Below the pieces are notes generated by a model that saw nothing but the letters and a program-made list of their open reading frames with translations, was not told the origin of the DNA and did no database searches. Source: Clostridiales bacterium (GTDB lineage: Bacteria > Bacillota > Clostridia > Mahellales > Mahellaceae). Taken from it: a DNA stretch of 40,447 nucleotides. Made by a program: the position numbers and the translations under genes. Below are positions 34,913-40,447 of this stretch, one piece after another. The DNA lies in assembly GCA_030156435.1 (NCBI GenBank), contig JASGMM010000009.1, forward strand, positions 1 to 40,447, written 5' to 3'. The first letter of the stretch is position 1, and each line of letters starts with the position of its first letter.

Positions 34913-35158
34913 TCATAAATGTAATATAGTGGCGCCCCAGTTATCCCAATCGTAGTGGTAATCCCCGGCGCTGTATCCCTCTTCTTCTATTACCCGTTTT
35001 ACCAATCGCTCCATACTTCCATTGCCAAATCCATGTATTATCCTTATCTTCTTTACATTTCTTTGATTACGGCACCTTCTTATAAAATACCGTAATTCAT
35101 GCTCCGCATCCTCAAAATCCACAAATTCCGGATGCAAATCTATCTCAGGCATCTCCAC
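34913..35158 (-). CDS. Stand-alone Smr-domain protein
   Basis: An 81-residue protein with an Smr-like core: IDLHPEFVDFEDAEHELRYF, then KKIRIIHGFGNGSMERLVKR and a closing ATILHL strand. The LDLH and HGxGxG motifs are those of Smr, found at the C-terminus of MutS2 and in small free-standing proteins acting on nucleic acids or ribosomes. The exact function is unknown. It leads the smr-pth-prsW-mfd-prsA series. The start is GTG (35156-35158) or the ATG two codons later; neither has a clean ribosome site. Confidence 0.75.
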   Translation of the reverse strand: MEMPEIDLHPEFVDFEDAEHELRYFIRRCRNQRNVKKIRIIHGFGNGSMERLVKRVIEEEGYSAGDYHYDWDNWGATILHL

Positions 35159-35202
35159 CGTACCGCATTGTTCCCTTCAGTATAAATATCATTTACAATA
35201 TA

Positions 35203-35230
35203 ATTATACACCATAAAGAAACTATATCAA
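35203..35230 (-). promoter_or_regulatory. Promoter of the smr-pth-mfd-prsA operon
   Basis: On the minus strand TTGATA (35225-35230) and TATAAT (35203-35208) are 16 bp apart, 45 bp before the first gene. It begins directly after the spoIVB stop codon, and I see no strong terminator between. Confidence 0.7.
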
Positions 35231-35238
35231 GTAGGCTC

Positions 35239-36585
35239 TCACATGCCAACAGCTTCTTTATATGGGCTAACCACCTCATCATCTGTCTCTATGCCTATCT
35301 CCTCCAGCATCCACTTGGCAAATACACCGTAACCGCGCTTAGGATCATTGATAAACACGTGTGTTACAGCGCCTACCAGTTTACCGTTCTGAATAATGGG
35401 ACTGCCGCTCATCCCTTGGACTATACCACCGGTTAATTTCAATAATGTAGGATCGGTTATCTCTACCACCAAACCTTTTCCGTTGGGCCGGCTTTGCCGA
35501 TTTACGCGTATGATTCTGACATCATAAGCTTTAACGCCCTGGTCATCTACAGTAGCCAGGATACTGGCCGGCCCTTCTTTTACCTCGCTTTGCAACGCCA
35601 CAGGTATAGGCTCTTTATATAATCTATTGGTTACCATGCTGTCGGCATATATATGGCCGAATATACCATATTCTGTATTAGCCTCTATGTTTCCTATTCT
35701 TTTTTCATCGTTTAAAAATACACCTTGCAATTCGCCAGGTTTACCTTTTTCCCCTTCTTTAACCGCTATAACCTCCGAATGCACTATTTCACCATTTTTT
35801 ATAGATAAAAGCGTGCCGGTATCCATATCGGTTATAGGGTGTTCCAAGGCCCCGTATATACGATTGTTAGGCTCATAAAACGTCATGGTACCCACGCCGG
35901 CCGTACTATCTCTTACCCATATGCCCAACTTATATTTATGTTCCTCCATATCCTTTACAGGCTTTATGGATAACGATATATGCTTATCATTTCTCAATAT
36001 ATCTAGTTTGACGGGGCTCCCATTTATTGAATTAACAATCTCGGCCAGATGGTCAGCATCTTTTATAATCATATCATTTGCTTTTTCTATTATATCACCT
36101 GGCATCAAGCCAGAGTCGTTAGCCGGATGATGTATAAGCCCGTCTTCTCCTCTAAATTCCGATACGCCCACCACTAACGCACCCTCTGTATACAGCGTAA
36201 CACCGATGGCCTGGCCTCCAGGCAGCACTTTCACAGGTGATACCACTCTCACCGACATATCTTTTATAGGTATGATTCCGAATAATCTAAACTGTAACGC
36301 CGCCTTGCCTTGTTGCTGGGGCTGTATTATAAGAGGACTGTCTACTTTTTGTTCTATTATAGCTTCCTCTAATGATTGACCGTTTATTTTTAACACATTT
36401 TTGTCATCAGCCTGAATTTTTACCTCCATTGGCAAACGGAACGGTATAATCTGGTATTGTCCTTCCGACATTTCCAATTCAGACGGAAATTTAATTATAT
36501 CCTGTACTACTGGCGAATAATATATCGCAAATACCAACAGCGATAATAAAATACCTATAATTTGCTTAATGTGCCATCTTTTCAA
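35239..36585 (-). CDS. spoIVB: SpoIVB, sporulation serine peptidase (S55 family)
   Basis: A protein of about 448 residues with one N-terminal membrane helix, a PDZ domain (IGVTLYTEGALVVGVSEF...GLMPGDIIEKANDM) and the peptidase S55 domain. The catalytic His is in YGALEHPITD, the Asp in EITDPTLL and the nucleophile Ser in QGMSGSPI. The forespore-secreted enzyme triggers pro-sigma-K processing via SpoIVFA. The most likely start is TTG (36583-36585), eight bases after GAGGGG; a GTG three codons earlier touches that site. A 9-bp inverted repeat covers the ribosome site. The next gene is not spo0A as it is in most relatives. Confidence 0.93.
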   Translation of the reverse strand: MKRWHIKQIIGILLSLLVFAIYYSPVVQDIIKFPSELEMSEGQYQIIPFRLPMEVKIQADDKNVLKINGQSLEEAIIEQKVDSPLIIQPQQQGKAALQFRLFGIIPIKDMSVRVVSPVKVLPGGQAIGVTLYTEGALVVGVSEFRGEDGLIHHPANDSGLMPGDIIEKANDMIIKDADHLAEIVNSINGSPVKLDILRNDKHISLSIKPVKDMEEHKYKLGIWVRDSTAGVGTMTFYEPNNRIYGALEHPITDMDTGTLLSIKNGEIVHSEVIAVKEGEKGKPGELQGVFLNDEKRIGNIEANTEYGIFGHIYADSMVTNRLYKEPIPVALQSEVKEGPASILATVDDQGVKAYDVRIIRVNRQSRPNGKGLVVEITDPTLLKLTGGIVQGMSGSPIIQNGKLVGAVTHVFINDPKRGYGVFAKWMLEEIGIETDDEVVSPYKEAVGM

Positions 36586-36594
36586 AAACTTCAC

Positions 36595-36665
36595 CCCTCG
36601 TATTTTTTATATCGCATCGGCGATATCATATAAATTAACCGCCTTAAAAACGATTTATACGAGGG
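36595..36665 (-). promoter_or_regulatory. Inverted repeat over the spoIVB ribosome-binding site
   Basis: CCCTCGTAT (36595-36603) and ATACGAGGG (36657-36665) are perfect 9-bp complements with a 53-nt loop containing an ATCGC/GCGAT hairpin (36611-36624). In minus-strand RNA the upstream arm lies 26 nt after the recN stop and pairs with the ACGAGGG ribosome site of spoIVB. Confidence 0.6.
36631..36660 (-). promoter_or_regulatory. Sigma-F-like promoter of spoIVB
   Basis: On the minus strand GTATA (36656-36660) and GGTTAATTTA (36631-36640) are 15 bp apart. The -35 matches the sigma-F consensus GYWTA fully and the -10 keeps GG, the central A and the final TW. The B. subtilis gene is read by sigma-F and sigma-G. 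The start would fall near 36624, after the upstream arm of the inverted repeat. Confidence 0.5.
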
Positions 36666-36691
36666 CATTTATGATGAGTATGGCAACTTGT

Positions 36692-38416
36692 TTACGATGC
36701 TGCAGTATTTGCTTTAAAAGCAGCGCTGGTATCCATCATCTCTCTGGCATAGCTCATGCTGGCAGAACTTAGTTCGATGCCTCCCAGCAAGCGGGCGATC
36801 TCTTTGAGTCTCTGATTAGGGTCAAGCAAATATGTCCTGGTATATGTCCTTTGACCTTTATTTTCTTTTTTTATCAAATAATGTGCATCAGCCATCGAGG
36901 CTATTTGAGCTAAGTGGGTCACACATATAAGCTGGTGCTCTCTAGATATACGAGCCAGTTTTTGTGCCACTTTATGGGCTGTTTTGCCGCTGATGCCGGC
37001 ATCTATTTCATCGAATATCATGGTCGGCACGCGATCGATATGGCCGAGTACAGCGTTTAACGCCAGCATTATGCGCGACATTTCGCCTCCCGAGGCTACT
37101 TTGGCAAGCGGTCTTAATGGTTCACCGGGGTTAGACGTCATCAAAAAACTTATATCATCGAAGCCGTTTTGAGTGTACCGCGCATCTTCCATATTTTCAG
37201 GCGAAATTATCGAAACTTTGAATATCGCATTTTCCATAGCTATATCCTTCAATTCAGCCATCACTTGGGATTCGAGCTGTGCTGCCGCCATTTTTCTCTT
37301 CTCGGATAATACCGAACATATACTATATAATTCCCTTTCAGTCTCGCATTTATCCTCCTCCAGGTTTTGTATATATTGTTGGCTATTTTGATAAATCTCA
37401 AGTTTTTCTATTAATTTATTTTTATAGGCCGATATATCTTCTATGGTATCTCCATATTTTCGCTTAAGGTTGTTTATAGTATTGAGCCTTTCTTCGATTT
37501 CATCGGCTTGTGCCGGATTGTATTCCATAGTATCCATATAATTGCTCACAGAGGATATCAGTTCTTCAACGTCATAGATTATACTGTCTATATCATCGCT
37601 TATTTTAGCGAGCTTTGGATCTATATCTGATATACCCTTCAATCCCTTTTGCAAGTCTCCCAGCACATCTATAAGCGGCGGTCGCTCTTCCTCACCGTTA
37701 TACAAGCTGGTATAAGCCTCCAACAGAACATCCATTATCCTTTGATAATTATTGTATATGGTCCTCTGCTGTTCCAATTCCGCATCTTCTCCAGGCCTCA
37801 AACGCGCGGCCTCGATTTCATTTATCTGATAAGATAAAAGATCCATTTCACGTTGGCGAATTTGAGGATCAGCCGACCATTTGGATAATTCTGCATTCAA
37901 TTTTTGCCATTTATTATAATATTTGCTGATTTCAGCTTTTAGCTCTTCCACTTCGACGCCCGCAAACCTATCCAAAAACAAGCCATGGTTTTGCGTGTCC
38001 AGCAATGCGTAATGAGAAGCCTGGCTGTGAAGATTGATCAATCGGCTGCTGATATCTTTAAGCATGGACAGTGGAACAGCCGCGCCGTTTATGCGACACA
38101 CGTTTTTACCCGACGCGTTGAGTTCTCGGCTTAATATCAGATACTCATCGTCGCTTAAGTCTATACCGTACAGGTCTAACAGATCCTTTACTTCTGTATA
38201 GCCAGTTATATCAAACAACCCTTCTATACGCCCTTTATCGCAACCCGAACGTATGGCATCCTTATCCGCCCGTTCGCCTAATAAAAGCGCTATAGCATCT
38301 ATTATGACAGATTTACCTGCGCCCGTTTCACCTGTCAATATATTAAGTCCACGGTCAAATGCTATATGCGCATAGTCTATCAGAACCAGATTCTCTATAA
38401 TAAGCTCTTTGAGCAT
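36692..38416 (-). CDS. recN: RecN DNA repair ATPase
   Basis: A 574-residue SMC-like protein: Walker A GETGAGKSVIIDAI near the N-terminus, coiled-coil arms (about 160-350), the ABC signature VASGGEMSRIMLAL, Walker B PTMIFDEIDAGISG and the VTHLAQIA switch. It tethers and protects broken DNA ends. The ATG has AAGGGGGTAAATC. It lies 11 bp after argR, as in B. subtilis. Confidence 0.96.
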   Translation of the reverse strand: MLKELIIENLVLIDYAHIAFDRGLNILTGETGAGKSVIIDAIALLLGERADKDAIRSGCDKGRIEGLFDITGYTEVKDLLDLYGIDLSDDEYLILSRELNASGKNVCRINGAAVPLSMLKDISSRLINLHSQASHYALLDTQNHGLFLDRFAGVEVEELKAEISKYYNKWQKLNAELSKWSADPQIRQREMDLLSYQINEIEAARLRPGEDAELEQQRTIYNNYQRIMDVLLEAYTSLYNGEEERPPLIDVLGDLQKGLKGISDIDPKLAKISDDIDSIIYDVEELISSVSNYMDTMEYNPAQADEIEERLNTINNLKRKYGDTIEDISAYKNKLIEKLEIYQNSQQYIQNLEEDKCETERELYSICSVLSEKRKMAAAQLESQVMAELKDIAMENAIFKVSIISPENMEDARYTQNGFDDISFLMTSNPGEPLRPLAKVASGGEMSRIMLALNAVLGHIDRVPTMIFDEIDAGISGKTAHKVAQKLARISREHQLICVTHLAQIASMADAHYLIKKENKGQRTYTRTYLLDPNQRLKEIARLLGGIELSSASMSYAREMMDTSAAFKANTAAS

Positions 38417-38427
38417 GATTTACCCCC

Positions 38428-38880
38428 TTATCGGGATCGTATATCGTTGAATCCCCTTATGAGCGTTTCTACCGTTTTTTCATTTCTCGCAATGATAAGC
38501 ACCGTATCGTCTCCAGCTATAGTCCCCAAAACGCCTGGCCAACTCATAGCATCTACCGCCGCCGCTGTTACTTGGGCCGAGCCTTGCAGCGTTTTCAGAA
38601 CGATCAGATTGCCTGTATAATCTATACTCAATATAGCTTCCGAAAATACGCGCAATAGTCGATCTACCGGCGATACAGTATCTTTATCCATGGCAGCGTA
38701 CTTATATCTGCCATCATGGGCTAACACCTTTATCAGCCCTAACTCCTTTATATCCCGGGAAATAGTGGACTGGGTAACATCAAAACCGGCTTTTTTTAAC
38801 TCGTCTGTAAGTTCTTCTTGTGTTTCTATTTCTTTATCTTTTATGATCTCCAGTATTTTCGATTGCCTATCTATCTTCAT
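38428..38880 (-). CDS. argR: Arginine repressor ArgR/AhrC
   Basis: A 150-residue ArgR: winged HTH (RQSKILEIIKDKEIETQEEL, VTQSTISRDIKELGLIKV) and the hexamerisation/arginine-binding domain (GTIAGDDTVLIIAR). It represses arginine biosynthesis and activates catabolism. It belongs to the nadK-argR-recN series. Confidence 0.95.
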   Translation of the reverse strand: MKIDRQSKILEIIKDKEIETQEELTDELKKAGFDVTQSTISRDIKELGLIKVLAHDGRYKYAAMDKDTVSPVDRLLRVFSEAILSIDYTGNLIVLKTLQGSAQVTAAAVDAMSWPGVLGTIAGDDTVLIIARNEKTVETLIRGFNDIRSR

Positions 38881-38898
38881 TAAAACACCTCTCTACCT

Positions 38899-39774
38899 TT
38901 AATCCCGAAGCCGCTGGGCATCGATATCATACAATTTTTCGTGCAGCAGCTTATAAAAACTTTTGCCGCTGACTCTGACCAAATGCGTATAAATACCTGC
39001 TTTCTTCAGCATAACTATATCACCGTTAGTCACACGAAAGCCCTCTTGTCCATCTATAGTCATTATTATATCACTGGAAGGATCATCAATGTATATTCTT
39101 ATAACCTCTTTATCGGATATAACCAGCGAACGGGAATTAAGGCTATGCGGGCATATCGGCGTAAGCAGGATAGATTCAAGGTTGGGGCTCACTATAGGTC
39201 CTCCCGCTGAAAGCGAATAAGCCGTAGAGCCGGTAGGCGTCGCTATGATAAGCCCGTCCGCTATATAATTATTAACGAATTCATCGTCTATATACGCCTT
39301 CAGGCGTATCAATCTGGAGAACGACCCCTTTGATATAACGGCATCATTGAGCGCATAGAACGCTTCCACCTCCATATCGTCCCTGATAACGGCTATCTGT
39401 AGCATCATGCGGTTTTCTATAGAATATCCGCCTTCCAGCACTTTCTCCAATGCCGGATACATATCCGATACCTCCACTTCCGTCAAGAAGCCGAGATGGC
39501 CAAGATTGATGCATAATATCGGTATTTGATATAAGCATACCTGCCTTGCTATGCTCAACAAAGTACCATCGCCACCCAATGCTATTATTATGTCGGGTTC
39601 GCTATACATGCTATGGCCCGAATATGCAAGATCCGGCCGTTCTATTTTTGAGGCCGTGCTTTCGTTGAGCATAACCGACACGCCGCGCATCTCCAGCCAT
39701 TGTACCAACTGTCTGGTTATATCAAGCCCTGCATCTTTATTGGCATTGGGAAATACGGCGATTTTTTTGATCAT
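38899..39774 (-). CDS. nadK: NAD kinase
   Basis: A 291-residue ATP-NAD kinase. It shows the conserved ALGGDGTLLSIAR motif, GFLTEVE, NDAVISKGSFSRLI and PTGSTAYSLSAGGPIV. It makes NADP from NAD. The ATG lies two bases after the dxs stop. In many Clostridia tlyA (yqxC) lies between dxs and nadK or argR; it is absent here. Confidence 0.95.
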   Translation of the reverse strand: MIKKIAVFPNANKDAGLDITRQLVQWLEMRGVSVMLNESTASKIERPDLAYSGHSMYSEPDIIIALGGDGTLLSIARQVCLYQIPILCINLGHLGFLTEVEVSDMYPALEKVLEGGYSIENRMMLQIAVIRDDMEVEAFYALNDAVISKGSFSRLIRLKAYIDDEFVNNYIADGLIIATPTGSTAYSLSAGGPIVSPNLESILLTPICPHSLNSRSLVISDKEVIRIYIDDPSSDIIMTIDGQEGFRVTNGDIVMLKKAGIYTHLVRVSGKSFYKLLHEKLYDIDAQRLRD

Positions 39775-39776
39775 TG

Positions 39777-40447
39777 CTAACCCCTGTTTCTAACTGTCAT
39801 ATTGCCGTTAATACGTTCATATATACGAGAAGCTATGCCTTGCGGAGTCATTTTGAGCTGATTCAATAATTTATCAATGCTGCCATGAGGCACAAAACTG
39901 TCCGGCATGGCTATGATATCCAGATCAACATCCTTTATATCATTATCGAAGATAAATTCAGCTATGCCGCTGCCGAAGCCACCTTTTTCTATATTGTCTT
40001 CTATGGTAACCAGCCGCTTGGTGTTGATCAAAATATCTGCTAGTGTCGATGACGGTAATGGCTTAATACACCGCGCATTATACACTGCTGCATTTACGCT
40101 CATCGTCTTTAATATGGCCGCGGCATTTAATGCTATATCGACCATACGCCCGACTGCTAATATAGCAACATCAGTTCCAAACTGCAAGCACTCCCAGTTC
40201 ATTACATCGATATCGGTTTGATGCGCATCGTGGCCATAGCAAGTCGCTCCCCTAGGATAACGTATGGCTACCGGCCCATCAGCATATAAGGCAAACTGCA
40301 GCATTTTATCCAGTTCTTGACCATCTTTAGGCGCGAGCACGCACATATTAGGCATACCCCGTAAGTAAGATATATCGAACACGCCATGATGTGTGGGCCC
40401 ATCTTCACCTACCAGCCCGGCCCGATCGACAGCAAATACAACAGGTA
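39777..40447 (-). CDS. dxs: 1-deoxy-D-xylulose-5-phosphate synthase, C-terminal part
   Basis: The last 223 codons of Dxs, open to the window edge. It starts within the pyrimidine-binding domain (VVFAVDRAGLVGEDGPTHHG) and continues with ISYLRGMPNMCVLAPKDGQE, AIRYPRG and the transketolase C-terminal domain (TIEDNIEKGGFGSGIAEF). It makes the first intermediate of the MEP isoprenoid pathway using thiamine diphosphate. It leads into nadK-argR-recN-spoIVB. Confidence 0.97.
   Translation of the reverse strand, partial: PVVFAVDRAGLVGEDGPTHHGVFDISYLRGMPNMCVLAPKDGQELDKMLQFALYADGPVAIRYPRGATCYGHDAHQTDIDVMNWECLQFGTDVAILAVGRMVDIALNAAAILKTMSVNAAVYNARCIKPLPSSTLADILINTKRLVTIEDNIEKGGFGSGIAEFIFDNDIKDVDLDIIAMPDSFVPHGSIDKLLNQLKMTPQGIASRIYERINGNMTVRNRG

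Overview
The window looks like the chromosome of a spore-forming, low-to-moderate-GC Clostridia-class Firmicute. Housekeeping genes follow the Bacillus/Clostridium order around two classic sporulation loci: pth-mfd-prsA-spoVT-spoVB-mazG-hup-rqcP-yabP-yabQ-divIC-yabR and dxs-nadK-argR-recN-spoIVB. Host genes use AUA isoleucine codons heavily. A thermoanaerobic genus such as Mahella would fit, but genus cannot be fixed from sequence alone.

Layout. (1) Positions 1-713: 5' part of a LarA-type nickel-pincer lactate racemase gene (minus) with a strong promoter. (2) About 840-7500: an integrated mobile element, all on minus. It has a large serine recombinase, a TnpW-like small protein, an HK97-fold capsid protein, a zinc-ribbon-like protein, a P4/D5-type primase-helicase and a small excisionase-type HTH protein. 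Directly 3' of the primase gene is a roughly 300-bp array of GTGACAG iterons placed in exact mirror symmetry around position 4600.5, with AT-rich DNA at the centre; I read it as the element's replication origin. No portal, terminase, protease or tail gene is present, so the element resembles a phage satellite with only a capsid gene. (3) About 7500-14150: plus-strand cargo, namely a zinc-finger protein of unknown role and a four-gene restriction-modification-like operon. The operon encodes a Cro-type regulator, a methyltransferase-like protein lacking the catalytic motif, an active-looking N6-adenine methyltransferase whose distal part is AT-rich, and a GIY-YIG nuclease/SF2 helicase fusion with a C-terminal Tudor-like segment. 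(4) 14244-16343: membrane pyrophosphatase. (5) 16430-21409: an SOS-type operon, recA-recX followed by an Mre11/SbcD-like nuclease and a Rad50/SbcC-like ATPase split into separate genes. (6) 21406-30409: cinA, then the yabR-to-prsA sporulation/division block. (7) 30457-40447: mfd, a PrsW-like membrane protease, pth, a stand-alone Smr protein, spoIVB, recN, argR, nadK and the 3' end of dxs.

The observations most worth following up are four. First, the split Rad50 system lies under a predicted SOS promoter. Second, the mirror-symmetric iteron origin sits in a capsid-only satellite. Third, the restriction operon combines a pseudo-methyltransferase with a GIY-YIG helicase. Fourth, spoVT (16-bp arms) and spoIVB (9-bp arms) each have an inverted repeat that would hide the ribosome-binding site in read-through mRNA. 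In both cases a predicted forespore-sigma promoter lies so that its own transcript lacks the anti-Shine-Dalgarno strand.
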